A stretch of DNA of 32,498 bases, from contig NZ_JALBWM010000047.1 in the NCBI RefSeq assembly GCF_023895975.1, positions 1 through 32,498 on the forward strand, given 5' to 3'. Made by a program: the position numbers and the translations under genes. Below, piece after piece: positions 6,691 through 17,446 of the stretch. This DNA comes from Microbulbifer okhotskensis (GTDB lineage: Bacteria > Pseudomonadota > Gammaproteobacteria > Pseudomonadales > Cellvibrionaceae). The notes below the pieces were generated by a model that did no database searches, had not been told where the DNA came from, and saw only the letters and a list, made by a program, of their open reading frames with translations. Within the stretch, counting starts at the first letter, position 1. The number at the start of each line of letters is the position of its first letter.

Positions 6691-8979
6691 ATGGGAAGTC
6701 CGTCAAAACCCAAGCAGCATTCCGCTCTGCTTTCCGCCTGTTCCGTAGCAACGCTTTGGTTAGCCAGTGGTGTCAGCCCCAGCTTTGCCGCAGAGGGAGC
6801 AGTCGGCACGCTTATGGAGGAAGTACAAGTTACTGCCCGTAAGCGTGCAGACGCAGAATTACTTCAGGACGTACCGGTAGCGGCTACCGCCTATTCCGGA
6901 GACCAGCTGGAGGCACTGCAAACCAGAGATTTACAAAGCCTTTCTTTCAAAATGCCTAATGTCCAATTGGAGGATGTAGGCACCGTAAAAAATACTGCAA
7001 ACTTCACGGTGCGCGGCCTCGGAGTGAACAGTTCCATTCCATCTATTGACCCGACGGTTGGCGTTTTTGTGGATGGCATGTACCTGGGTGTCAATGCAGG
7101 TGTGGTAACAGATCTATTTGACCTCGAAGGTATTGAAGTTCTTCGTGGACCACAGGGTCTGTTGTTTGGCCGAAATGTCACCGGTGGTGCTGTAGTTGTT
7201 AAAACTGCTCGCCCCTCTGAAGAGTTTTCCAGCCGTTTCAAATTTTCGACAACCGATAATCTGGACATGGTTGCGGCAGGCTCAATTAATGGCGCAATTT
7301 CCGATACAGTAAACGGTCGCCTGACGGTTTACTACAACGATGATCGGGGCTGGTTTGAAAATGTGGCCACCGGCAATGACAATGCCGGCGCTTCAGACAG
7401 CTGGTTCGTGCGTCCAAGTTTCAGTATCCAGTTAAATGAAACTTCTGAGCTTATTGTGCGCATGGAACACGGGCGCATGGACTCCGATGGGGTTGTTGCC
7501 CAAAACCGTGGTAACGAAGCTTATGTTATCCCGGTTGGAGACACTTACATTGGTTATCCCAGTGCCACACAAATTGCCGAGGCAATGGGTATCTTGGATT
7601 GGGATAACAGTGAAGATTCCTTCGAGGTAGCTCAAGATGAAGAGGGTTACCAAAAAGATGAGTGGAGCCAGATAATTACTGAATTCAATAAAGACATTGA
7701 ATTTGGTGATGGCACCATCACCAATATCCTAGCCTGGCGTGAGTATGAGGCGCGCGGTTTAGGGGATATCGACTCACTACCTATTGTAGGTTTCCATGCG
7801 GATTCCGCCGTAGAGCAAAGCCAGCTCAGCAATGAGTTGCGCTATGCCGGTCGCTTTGGTCGCACAGCATTGACTACAGGTGCTTACTGGTTTTCCCAGG
7901 ATGTGAGCTACCTGGAGAACCGTTTGTTGGCCGGTGGTTTAATCGACTGGACGGGTGGTGGTGAGCAGGATCACAGTACTTACGGTGTTTTTGCACAAGC
8001 TGATATTGATCTGAACGAGGCCTGGGTGCTGACACTTGGCGGGCGTTACTCTAGCGAGGAAAAGGACGCCAAGATAGCTTCGATCCCCCTAAATCTGTGC
8101 ACTTTGGATGGATGCGCGGCCTACGACTTTGAAGATAGTGAAAGCTGGAATGCTTTTACCCCGAAAGCCGGCTTGCAGTGGACCGTCTCTGATGACCTCC
8201 AGCTATACACCTTCTGGACCAAAGGATTCCGTAGCGGGGGTTATAACTTCCGCAATGCGGGTATAGACCCAGCTACGAGCATGCCCTATACCCCCCAAGC
8301 GACAGACCAGGAAGAGCAAAGCAGTTTCGAGGTTGGCGCCAAGGTAGATTGGCTTGATGGACGCCTGCGTACCAATATGGCGGTATTCCATAACAGCATC
8401 GATGATATGCAACGCGAGGAGAACCTCCCTGATGCGGTGACCGGGGTGGCGCAGATAATTCGCAACACCGCCGATGCGACTATTCGCGGCGCTGAATTGG
8501 AAGCAATGGCAGCACTGAGCGAGAATCTGCTATTTACCTTCAATGTCGGTTATGTCGATGGCGATTACGATAAGTTGCTTGGGGACTTGAATGGTGATGG
8601 CGTTGTCGACAGTGTGGATCTGGGGCTAGAAATCCCCCGCCTGGCTCCCTGGACTTACGGTATAGGGTTAGTTCACGACCTTTCATTGGGCTCTTACGGA
8701 ACCCTGACGTCTCGAGTCAACTTTAACCATCGCGATGAAGCACCTTACACCGATGATAACGAGGGTATGTTATCTGAAGTGGAGATGCTGGATTTCAGCA
8801 TTGGCTTCACTTCCGACTCTGGCCAATACACGGTTTCTCTGTTCGGTAAAAATATGCTCGACGAAGTTACCGAAGGCAACGATACGCAGCTGCCGGTAAA
8901 CCTCGGTGGCATTGGTGCCAGCTTTACGCCATTGAATAAAGGCCGCATCATGGGCGTCGAGGTTATTTACGAGCTTTAA
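6691..8979 (+). CDS. TonB-dependent outer-membrane receptor
   Basis: The 762-residue protein has a signal peptide (cleavage near SFAA, residue 33-34), a TonB-box-like EEVQVTA at about 43-49, a plug domain (about 57-170: FTVRGLGVN, VGVFVDGMYLG, IEVLRGPQGLLFGRN), and a C-terminal 22-strand barrel with the usual GGRYSSEE, FWTKGFRSGGYN, GAELEAMA and FGKNMLDE segments. Such receptors import iron chelates, cobalamin or glycans using TonB energy. The sequence belongs to the marine/sphingomonad type often called generic TonB-dependent receptor; substrate is unknown. Start at 6691 is fixed by GGAGAG five bases upstream and the signal peptide; an upstream ATG at 6643 is rejected. Unusual: residues 632-643 form a calcium-loop pattern, and the protein ends in Leu rather than the usual aromatic residue. 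No TonB, ExbB or partner enzyme gene is near. Confidence 0.93.
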   Translation: MGSPSKPKQHSALLSACSVATLWLASGVSPSFAAEGAVGTLMEEVQVTARKRADAELLQDVPVAATAYSGDQLEALQTRDLQSLSFKMPNVQLEDVGTVKNTANFTVRGLGVNSSIPSIDPTVGVFVDGMYLGVNAGVVTDLFDLEGIEVLRGPQGLLFGRNVTGGAVVVKTARPSEEFSSRFKFSTTDNLDMVAAGSINGAISDTVNGRLTVYYNDDRGWFENVATGNDNAGASDSWFVRPSFSIQLNETSELIVRMEHGRMDSDGVVAQNRGNEAYVIPVGDTYIGYPSATQIAEAMGILDWDNSEDSFEVAQDEEGYQKDEWSQIITEFNKDIEFGDGTITNILAWREYEARGLGDIDSLPIVGFHADSAVEQSQLSNELRYAGRFGRTALTTGAYWFSQDVSYLENRLLAGGLIDWTGGGEQDHSTYGVFAQADIDLNEAWVLTLGGRYSSEEKDAKIASIPLNLCTLDGCAAYDFEDSESWNAFTPKAGLQWTVSDDLQLYTFWTKGFRSGGYNFRNAGIDPATSMPYTPQATDQEEQSSFEVGAKVDWLDGRLRTNMAVFHNSIDDMQREENLPDAVTGVAQIIRNTADATIRGAELEAMAALSENLLFTFNVGYVDGDYDKLLGDLNGDGVVDSVDLGLEIPRLAPWTYGIGLVHDLSLGSYGTLTSRVNFNHRDEAPYTDDNEGMLSEVEMLDFSIGFTSDSGQYTVSLFGKNMLDEVTEGNDTQLPVNLGGIGASFTPLNKGRIMGVEVIYEL

Positions 8980-9037
8980 TGACACTTTCTAAATGGTGGT
9001 CTGAAGTTTAAAAGCTTCGGCTCCCAGACTCTCCATT

Positions 9038-9100
9038 ATGGCCAGGTGCTTTTCTTTCAATTCACAGTAGACTCATGTGATGAAGGGGAGCCCTGGCCAT
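9038..9100. repeat. 9-bp inverted repeat with long loop after the receptor gene
   Basis: ATGGCCAGG (9038-9046) and CCTGGCCAT (9092-9100) are perfect complements 45 bases apart, and the second arm is followed by ATTTGTTTT. It could act as a weak terminator between the receptor and the quinone oxidoreductase gene, or be a remnant of a small repeat element. GGCTCCC (9019-9025) can pair alternatively with GGGAGCC (9086-9092). Confidence 0.4.
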
Positions 9101-9208
9101 ATTTGTTTTCACGATATAGGTTTTTCCTGCGGAAAATTTTGTTGGAGGTTTTTGGTACACTCGCTGTAATCACGTTCGATCTATTTGGTATTTCAGAGGG
9201 ATAAGGCG

Positions 9209-10186
9209 ATGCGATTTATCGATTTGCCCACTTTTGGTGACCCGCAAGTGATGCGGTTGCAGAACATGGATAAGCCGGAACCGGCCCTGGATGAGGTGCT
9301 TATTCGCGTAAGTGCCGCCGGCGTCAACCGTCCGGATATTGTGCAGCGGCAAGGGTATTATCCGCCGCCGCCGGGCGCTTCTCCGGTACTGGGTCTGGAA
9401 GTTGCCGGCGAAATTGTAGCAATTGGGGAAAAAGTAAAGCGGTGGAATGTGGGGGATCAGGTTTGTGCGCTGACTAATGGCGGAGGCTATGCAGAGTTCA
9501 CAGTGGCTCCTGAGGAGCAGTGCCTATCCATACCCGTGGGTCTTTCTATGGAAGAGGCAGCCGCTCTACCGGAAACTTTTTTCACTGTGTGGGCCAATGT
9601 GTTTGAACGCGCGCACTTAAAGCGCGGCGAAATTATTCTAGTTCACGGTGGTTCTTCCGGTATTGGCACCACGGCGATCCAGTTGGCCCATAATTTCGGT
9701 GTTCGGGTTTTTACGACGGCGGGCACCGCGGAGAAGTGCGCGGCCTGTGAGGAATTGGGGGCGGAGAGGGCAATTAATTATCGTGAAGAAGACTTTGTGT
9801 CGATTGTTCGCGAGGCGACTGCGGGTCACGGTGCTGATGTTATTCTCGATATGGTGGGTGGTAGTTATATCAGCAGCAATATTCGGGCAGCCGCGCATGA
9901 TGGGCGAATTGTGAATATTGCCTATTTGGCGGGAGCTAATGTAGAAATCAATATGATGCCGGTTATGTTGAAGCGTTTAACGCTGACAGGCTCAACGTTG
10001 CGAGCGCGCTCAGCAGAGGTTAAAGCTGGAATTGCCACGGCGTTGCAGAGAGAAGTTTGGCCACTGATTGAGGCCGGTAAAATTCGCCCTCAAATAGCTG
10101 CCAAATTCCCTCTGGAGCAAGTGGTAGAGGCCCATAAACTGCTCGAGTCAGGGACGATCGTTGGCAAGGTAATTCTCACTGTGTAA
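9209..10186 (+). CDS. NAD(P)H quinone oxidoreductase, PIG3 type
   Basis: The 325-residue zinc-free medium-chain dehydrogenase/reductase has an N-terminal GroES-like domain (about 1-120, with GVNRPDIVQRQGYYPPPPGA) and a Rossmann domain opening with VHGGSSGIG at 145-153. The YYPPPP segment and the FFTVWANVF stretch are typical of the PIG3/quinone-oxidoreductase group, which transfers hydride from NADPH to quinones or reactive carbonyls in the cytosol. No structural-zinc cysteine cluster is seen. The open frame starts at 9185, but family members begin close to the first beta strand, which fits the ATG at 9209, with GAGG about nine bases upstream. It stands alone. Confidence 0.9.
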   Translation: MRFIDLPTFGDPQVMRLQNMDKPEPALDEVLIRVSAAGVNRPDIVQRQGYYPPPPGASPVLGLEVAGEIVAIGEKVKRWNVGDQVCALTNGGGYAEFTVAPEEQCLSIPVGLSMEEAAALPETFFTVWANVFERAHLKRGEIILVHGGSSGIGTTAIQLAHNFGVRVFTTAGTAEKCAACEELGAERAINYREEDFVSIVREATAGHGADVILDMVGGSYISSNIRAAAHDGRIVNIAYLAGANVEINMMPVMLKRLTLTGSTLRARSAEVKAGIATALQREVWPLIEAGKIRPQIAAKFPLEQVVEAHKLLESGTIVGKVILTV

Positions 10187-10231
10187 ATCTAGGGTTTACT
10201 ATAGGCTCCGTTGGATTTTTACGGCGAGTAC

Positions 10232-12532
10232 CTAAGGGGAGGAGTACCTGGGGGCTCGTTGATTGAATCCTTCGGGTACATCTCCTGGAGCACAGTAGGT
10301 TTTTGCCGGTATTGGACGTAGGGGAGGGCGCAGGGTGACGTCATCGCTCATCATCTCGACATAAGCTTTGTAGAGGTTGCTGATGTTGCGTACATACTGC
10401 ACCGGCTCTGAGCCCCTCACGTATCCGTAACGGGCCCGTTTGAAATACTGGGGCTGGGCCAGTTTCAGCATTGCTACTTCCACGTTGTCGAACCACACGT
10501 TGGGGTCCAGGCCCAATTGCTCCGCCAGGCGCTGTGCATCGAGTAAGTGTCCGTAACCGGCGTTGTAGGATGCGAGGGTAAACCAGAGCCTATTGACCGT
10601 TGGCAGTGCTGGGTTAAATCTGTCGCGCACCCAGTCCATATATTTCACACCAGCTTTAATGGATCGCTCGGGTTCAAACAGCGGTGGTGGAAACCCCATT
10701 TCTTCTGCAGTAGCTGGCATCACCTGCATAAGCCCCTGGGCTCCCACGGGTGATTCGGCTTTGGGGTTAAAATTACTTTCCTGCCACATCTGTGCGACGA
10801 TCATACGCCAATCAAAATCGTACTTAAACGCGGATTCCTGCACCAATTCATCGTAGGGCGACAGGTTTTCCCCCGGTATTACCCGCGAGCTGACGCGCTG
10901 CATAAATCGTTTGTTGGGCTCGAAATACGCTTGGTATTGTTTTTGATATTGGCCCGTTTTTCTGTAATTTTGCAGGAATTTATTTAAGTTTTTCAGTAGG
11001 TGCCAGTTCTGTTGTAAAACCATCCATCCCTGCGGGCGCGGGTCGCCAATAAGGGCTCCTGTGACGAGGTCAGGTTGGACTGAGGCCTCGATTTTGGCCC
11101 GCCCGGAGTGTGCGATAGTGGCATCAATCAGACCATCGGTAATTAACGAGAAAATTTGCGACTGAGAGATATCGGGTGGGGCCACCCGGATATCGACATC
11201 GATACCGGCATTTTTCAGGGTTTTTGCGGTTTCAATAAATGAAGAGTAGGCGCGCAGGGTGAGTTTACGCCCATTTAAATCCTGAATTTGATTGATGGGA
11301 GGGCGGCCTTTGCCGCTCACCACCTGATCTGACGATTCTACGTAAGGTTTGGTAAATACCATACCCTGTGCTTCGCGTGCAGTGGTGATATTGAGTTCGG
11401 CACCGGCAAAATCACCGCGTCCGGCCCTGAGCCAGTCGGCCAGATCTTCTTCATAGGGAACAACAATAACCTGCAGTTGTAGTTTGTGTTTATTGGCAAA
11501 GGCTTGGGCTAGGTCGTAGTCAAAACCCATCAATACGCCTTTCCACAAAAAGTAGGTGGTGGGGCCGTTATAAGTGAGCAGGCGAATAACACCGGATTTT
11601 TTAATGCCCTTCCAGTCGGTAATGCGCTCTTCCTGAGCTTTGACCAAATTACGGGTGAGGAAATTGTCTACGGTGGTGTGAAGGCGTTTAGAGGTTTTGC
11701 GAACCCCCCAGGCGATATTTTGCACTTCCGAGACTTCTGCACCCACTCTCAAGTCGTCTCGGTAATTGAGCAAATCCTCTGCGGCAAAGTCCTCTAAAAT
11801 GGCGACGCGATTACTCTTTCCGCTAATAGCATCCATTAAGGTGTCGCGATTGCCGTGAATATCCACCTCAAGAATAGTCAGGTTAGCGTTGGGGTTTTCG
11901 GCTACCAGCTGTTCGGCAGTTTCTTTAATTGAGGAGCCGGAGGGAATAATGAATTCAATATTTTCCAATTTACTGGGGTTGGAGATATCGGGACCTTCCG
12001 GTCCGGTGACCAGTACCAAGCGTGAGTGGCGAAGGGGGACGGTGAAGTCGATCAGCGCTTCGCGGGCATCGGTGACCGTTAGGTTGTAGGCGATGACGTC
12101 GGCCTCGCCATCAATGATCATTTGCACTGCATCATCGGGTGTTTGCGCTTTGATCCATTTGGGCTCCAACTTCAACTGCTTAGCCAATTTATTGGCGAGT
12201 TCAAAATGTCGCAGGCTCACCACTCCATCACGGGGCAGTAAATTTTCGGAAGCGCCGGTCAGATTAACAAAGCGAATAGTTCCCTGTTTTTTAATGGCCC
12301 GCAGGTCGCCAGTTTCGACGTAGTTAACCAGTTGCTCTTTCGCGGGTACGGCATTTGGCGAGCCTCGGTTCTGCTGGTTGGCACTAGGGGCTTCAGAAGC
12401 TGACATAGTGACGGACTCGGCAACACCGGGCTCATTGTTCTTTTCTGTGCACGCAGTGATCGCGAGAAACAGCACAGAAAGCACTATCAAACTCAACTGA
12501 TTGAGGTGGATAGCACCATAATTACTACCCAT
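10232..12532 (-). CDS. MltF-like lipoprotein lytic transglycosylase with two solute-binding domains
   Basis: The 766-residue protein is a predicted lipoprotein: the lipobox ITAC places the lipidated Cys at 28. It then has two consecutive SBP_bac_3-type domains (about 78-305, opening LRAIKKQGTIRFVN; and about 306-540, opening ITDWKGIKKSGVIRLLTY) and a C-terminal SLT domain (about 560-725) with catalytic Glu585 in QMWQESNFNP, followed by GAQGLMQVMP and LASYNAGYGH motifs. MltF cleaves murein to 1,6-anhydro products, and its binding domain is an allosteric regulator in Pseudomonas MltF. E. coli MltF has one such domain and is about 518 residues, so this is an enlarged, double-sensor form. Start supported by GGAG six bases upstream. 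Lies downstream of and co-directional with xseA, but with its own -10. Confidence 0.9.
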   Translation of the reverse strand: MGSNYGAIHLNQLSLIVLSVLFLAITACTEKNNEPGVAESVTMSASEAPSANQQNRGSPNAVPAKEQLVNYVETGDLRAIKKQGTIRFVNLTGASENLLPRDGVVSLRHFELANKLAKQLKLEPKWIKAQTPDDAVQMIIDGEADVIAYNLTVTDAREALIDFTVPLRHSRLVLVTGPEGPDISNPSKLENIEFIIPSGSSIKETAEQLVAENPNANLTILEVDIHGNRDTLMDAISGKSNRVAILEDFAAEDLLNYRDDLRVGAEVSEVQNIAWGVRKTSKRLHTTVDNFLTRNLVKAQEERITDWKGIKKSGVIRLLTYNGPTTYFLWKGVLMGFDYDLAQAFANKHKLQLQVIVVPYEEDLADWLRAGRGDFAGAELNITTAREAQGMVFTKPYVESSDQVVSGKGRPPINQIQDLNGRKLTLRAYSSFIETAKTLKNAGIDVDIRVAPPDISQSQIFSLITDGLIDATIAHSGRAKIEASVQPDLVTGALIGDPRPQGWMVLQQNWHLLKNLNKFLQNYRKTGQYQKQYQAYFEPNKRFMQRVSSRVIPGENLSPYDELVQESAFKYDFDWRMIVAQMWQESNFNPKAESPVGAQGLMQVMPATAEEMGFPPPLFEPERSIKAGVKYMDWVRDRFNPALPTVNRLWFTLASYNAGYGHLLDAQRLAEQLGLDPNVWFDNVEVAMLKLAQPQYFKRARYGYVRGSEPVQYVRNISNLYKAYVEMMSDDVTLRPPLRPIPAKTYCAPGDVPEGFNQRAPRYSSP

Positions 12533-12561
12533 AGATCGCTCCGATCACACTCTACCCACCG

Positions 12562-12567
12562 ATTATA
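12562..12567 (-). promoter_or_regulatory. Probable -10 element for the mltF-like gene
   Basis: A perfect TATAAT lies on the minus strand 30 bases before the start codon. The best -35 at 18-base spacing (TCAAGA) is weak, so this is only a half-supported promoter. Confidence 0.45.
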
Positions 12568-12753
12568 GTGTCGCGTTAAAGCACCTCTTGAGCGACTTGC
12601 GGGGAAAGAAATTTTCCACAGCCTGTCAGTCTGAGCGGGGACTCTGGAGTCCCGACTCAAGTAGCAAGCGGCTTACGCGGTTGTGGGGGCGTGAGTGGAC
12701 AAGCGGGATTAAAAGGTCTGTGGCAACTGGTTTCCCATTTGCCGGTCGGCAGT

Positions 12754-14106
12754 TCAGTCCTCGGTAGACGTTACCTTGGCGCTAAAGCTTCCGCTGGCCA
12801 GTCGAACACGAACTTCCTGGTCAGCGTTCAGGTCTTTAGTGTTGCGGATAGCCTGGTTGTTCGAGTCCATTGCAATAGCGTAGCCACGCTGTAATACCGC
12901 CAGAGGGCTGACGTTTTGTAGCAACTTCACCCCGTGGGACAGCCTGTCGCCACGGCGTTGCAGCAGCAGGTGCATGGCGCGCTGTAAATTCCCTTGTGAT
13001 TGAATGAGTCGCTTGCGGCCTTCACTGAGGCGGCGCTCAGGCTGGCAGTGGTCAAACGCTCGTATTGTGGAGGCCAGTTGGGATTTACGTGAGAGAATTT
13101 GCTGCTGGCCCGCTGCAACCAGGCGCATTTCCAGGTGGTCCAGACGTTGTGCCTGGTTGAGAAGTTGCTCGCGGGGGTGGCGCAGCCGGTTGCGTCGCAG
13201 TTGTATCTGTTGTTGCAGATACTTCAGTTGGTTTCCGATGGCGCGGTGAAGTCTGCGCTGTTGATGTTCGAGTTGCTGTGATAATTCTGTTGCGTTGGCA
13301 CTGGCAATTTCTGCCGCGGCAGAGGGGGTGGGCGCACGCAGATCTGCGGCCAAATCTGCGACCGTGGTATCTGTTTCGTGTCCCACCGCAGAAATCGTAG
13401 GGATGGGGCAGTTTGCCAGTGCTCGCGCAACGACCTCTTCGTTGAAAGACCATAAGTCCTCCAGGGAGCCCCCGCCACGGCCAACGATGAGTAGATCGTG
13501 GCGGCCGCTACGGCCGGCTTTTTCGATGGCGGCGGCTATTTGTTGGGCCGCACCCTGGCCTTGGACAGCCACCGGCCACAGCTCAATCTTTGCTGCTGGG
13601 TGGCGCCTGCTGAGCACATGGATCATGTCTCTTACCGCCGCTCCGGTGGGCGAGGTGACAATGCCAATATTGGTAGGCAGGAAGGGCAGGGGACGTTTTT
13701 TTGTCGCATCGAACAGGCCCTCGGCACTCAGTTTTGTTTTCAGCTGCTCCAGCTGACGCATCAGAGCGCCAAAACCTGCTTCCTCCATATGTTCTACTAT
13801 CAGTTGGAATTCGCCGCGCCCCTCGTAGAGGCTTACCCTGGCCCTGATTAATATCTCGCGACCATTCTTGGGTTGGAAGGCAACACTGCGATTGCGCCCG
13901 CGAAACATGGCGCAACGCACCTGAGCTCGCGAGTCTTTAAGGCTAAAATACCAGTGCCCAGAGCTGGGTACGGAGAAGTTGGAAATCTCTCCGCTGATCC
14001 AAAGAAGGGGTACATTGCTTTCCAGGAGATGTTTCACTTCCCGATTCAGGTCGCTTACCGTCAGTACACTGCGATTGGCATTTTGACTTGGGGAGACAGG
14101 TTGCAT
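12754..14106 (-). CDS. xseA: Exodeoxyribonuclease VII large subunit
   Basis: The 450-residue catalytic subunit of exonuclease VII degrades single-stranded DNA bidirectionally together with several small XseB subunits. The N-terminal OB-fold (about 14-108, with LLWISGEISNF and GHWYFSLKD) is followed by the catalytic core: IGIVTSPTGAAVRD (148-160), VGRGGGSLEDLWSFNEE (208-224) and the SAVGHETDTTVAD segment (239-251). A long coiled-coil (about 270-385) and a C-terminal LQRGYAIA motif complete the family architecture. Length matches E. coli XseA (456). Its divergent placement against guaB is common in gammaproteobacteria. xseB is not in the window. No strong ribosome site is seen, but the start agrees with family alignments. 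Confidence 0.97.
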   Translation of the reverse strand: MQPVSPSQNANRSVLTVSDLNREVKHLLESNVPLLWISGEISNFSVPSSGHWYFSLKDSRAQVRCAMFRGRNRSVAFQPKNGREILIRARVSLYEGRGEFQLIVEHMEEAGFGALMRQLEQLKTKLSAEGLFDATKKRPLPFLPTNIGIVTSPTGAAVRDMIHVLSRRHPAAKIELWPVAVQGQGAAQQIAAAIEKAGRSGRHDLLIVGRGGGSLEDLWSFNEEVVARALANCPIPTISAVGHETDTTVADLAADLRAPTPSAAAEIASANATELSQQLEHQQRRLHRAIGNQLKYLQQQIQLRRNRLRHPREQLLNQAQRLDHLEMRLVAAGQQQILSRKSQLASTIRAFDHCQPERRLSEGRKRLIQSQGNLQRAMHLLLQRRGDRLSHGVKLLQNVSPLAVLQRGYAIAMDSNNQAIRNTKDLNADQEVRVRLASGSFSAKVTSTED

Positions 14107-14207
14107 CGGTGAATCTCATCAAAAAATCTGGGCGGAGCAATATTGCAGTATCGCCACTATAGGTAAAGGGCTTTACTGTACAAATCGGTTTTCCCGAAAA
14201 TTGTTAT

Positions 14208-14235
14208 TTGCGCTTTAGGCGCGTAGGGGTATAAT
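14208..14235 (+). promoter_or_regulatory. guaBA promoter
   Basis: A perfect -10 TATAAT at 14230-14235 is preceded by TTGCGC at 14208-14213 with a 16-base spacer. The discriminator CGCGCCG directly after the -10 box is GC-rich, a feature that in E. coli guaBA and rRNA promoters confers stringent (ppGpp) and growth-rate control. The same TATAATCGCGC string recurs before scpA. Confidence 0.7.
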
Positions 14236-14271
14236 CGCGCCGATACCCAATCCCGCCCATTCGAGGTTTGA

Positions 14272-15768
<1,497 letters not shown>

Positions 15769-15810
15769 GTCTTCGACCTTCCCCGGTGAAAAAAATACAC
15801 ACGCAACAAG

Positions 15811-15847
15811 CGGCAAACGGACCTTCAGGGTCCGTTTGCCGTTATTT
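15811..15847 (+). terminator. Strong hairpin between guaB and guaA
   Basis: CGGCAAACGGACC (15811-15823) and its perfect 13-base complement (15829-15841) close a 5-base loop and are followed by TTATTT. It resembles an intrinsic terminator or attenuator inside the guaBA transcription unit, ending 22 bases before the guaA start, and would probably reduce or pause read-through. Confidence 0.65.
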
Positions 15848-15868
15848 AATCCAGTTATCGAGTAAGTC

Positions 15869-17446
15869 ATGAGCCAAGATATCCACTCCAGCCGAATACT
15901 CATTCTCGACTTTGGGTCTCAGTACACCCAATTGATAGCCCGCCGCGTGCGCGAACTGGGCGTTTTTTCTGAAATTCGCGCCTTTGATATGAGCGAAGAA
16001 GAAATCCGCGAGTATCAGCCCAAGGGCATTATCCTCGCCGGCGGTCCCGAATCTGTCCCAGAAGAGGGCTCGCCTCGTGCGCCGGAGGTTGTTTTCAATC
16101 TGGGCGTGCCAGTACTGGGTATTTGCTACGGCATGCAGACGATGGCGCATCAGCTCGGCGGTGTTGTGCAGGGCAGTAATGTTCGTGAGTTTGGCTACGC
16201 CCAGATTAAGGTGGAAGGCCAGTCCAACTTGTTGCGGGATATCAAGGACCATCTCAATGACGATGGCAGCGCCCTGTTGGATGTGTGGATGAGCCACGGT
16301 GATAAGGTCGTGGGAATGCCCGATGGCTTTGAATTATTGGCCTCAACAGATTCCTGCCCGATAGCCGGTATGTACAGTGCTGAGAAAAACTTCTTCGGCG
16401 TACAGTTCCACCCGGAAGTTACGCACACACTGCAGGGCATGCGTATTTACGAGCACTTCGTCATTGATATTTGTGGTTGTGAAAAACTGTGGACGCCAGC
16501 CAATATTATTGAGGACTCAATCGCCAAGGTGCGCGATCAAGTAGGAGAGTCCAAAGTGCTGCTGGGGTTGTCCGGTGGTGTGGATAGCTCTGTAGTGGCT
16601 GCGCTGTTACACAAAGCTATTGGTGATCAGCTGACTTGTGTATTTGTAGACAATGGCCTCCTGCGTAAAAACGAGGGCGATCAGGTGATGCAGATGTTCG
16701 CCGATAATATGGGCGTTCGAGTGATCCGCGCAGATGCCCAGGAAGACTTCCTCGGTCGCTTGGAGGGGGAGAGCGACCCGGAGGCGAAGCGCAAAATTAT
16801 CGGCAACACCTTTATCGAGATCTTTGACCGGGAGGCCTCCAGACTACAGGGCGTAAAATTCCTGGCTCAGGGCACTATTTATCCCGACGTGATCGAATCC
16901 GCAGCGGCAAAAACTGGTAAGGCTCATGTCATAAAATCCCACCACAATGTCGGTGGACTGCCGGAAGATATGCAGTTTGAATTGGTAGAGCCGTTGCGCG
17001 AATTGTTCAAGGATGAAGTGCGCAAGATAGGACTGGAATTGGGTCTGCCCTACGATATGGTCTACCGACACCCATTTCCAGGACCAGGCCTGGGGGTGCG
17101 TATTCTCGGTGAAGTAAAGCGTGAGTATGCGGACATCTTGAGAGAGGCAGATGCCATCTTTATAGAAGAGCTGCATAACGCCGATTGGTACCAAAAAACC
17201 AGCCAGGCTTTTGTAGTATTCCTGCCGGTGAAATCCGTAGGGGTCGTGGGTGATGGTCGTCGTTATGAGTATGTTGTGGCTCTGCGCGCTGTGGAAACAG
17301 TCGACTTTATGACGGCGCGTTGGGCGCACTTGCCTTACGATCTGCTTGAAAAGGTTTCCAGTCGTATTATCAACGAGATACAACATATCTCCCGTGTGGT
17401 GTACGACGTTTCCAGCAAGCCACCCGCCACTATTGAGTGGGAATAA
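15869..17446 (+). CDS. guaA: GMP synthase (glutamine-hydrolysing)
   Basis: The 525-residue two-domain amidotransferase converts XMP to GMP using ATP and glutamine. The class I glutaminase domain (about 8-200) has nucleophile Cys86 in GICYGMQ and the His181/Glu183 pair in FHPEVTH. The synthetase domain has the ATP pyrophosphatase P-loop SGGVDSS at 235-241, and the C-terminal dimerisation domain ends with the canonical KPPATIEWE. Length equals E. coli GuaA (525). The ribosome site is weak (GAG a few bases before ATG). It should be expressed with guaB, modulated by the intervening hairpin. Confidence 0.99.
   Translation: MSQDIHSSRILILDFGSQYTQLIARRVRELGVFSEIRAFDMSEEEIREYQPKGIILAGGPESVPEEGSPRAPEVVFNLGVPVLGICYGMQTMAHQLGGVVQGSNVREFGYAQIKVEGQSNLLRDIKDHLNDDGSALLDVWMSHGDKVVGMPDGFELLASTDSCPIAGMYSAEKNFFGVQFHPEVTHTLQGMRIYEHFVIDICGCEKLWTPANIIEDSIAKVRDQVGESKVLLGLSGGVDSSVVAALLHKAIGDQLTCVFVDNGLLRKNEGDQVMQMFADNMGVRVIRADAQEDFLGRLEGESDPEAKRKIIGNTFIEIFDREASRLQGVKFLAQGTIYPDVIESAAAKTGKAHVIKSHHNVGGLPEDMQFELVEPLRELFKDEVRKIGLELGLPYDMVYRHPFPGPGLGVRILGEVKREYADILREADAIFIEELHNADWYQKTSQAFVVFLPVKSVGVVGDGRRYEYVVALRAVETVDFMTARWAHLPYDLLEKVSSRIINEIQHISRVVYDVSSKPPATIEWE

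Noticed and set aside
12638..12653. 6-bp hairpin after xseA
   Set aside because: Short stem (GGGACT/AGTCCC) without a T-run on either strand; not called as a terminator.
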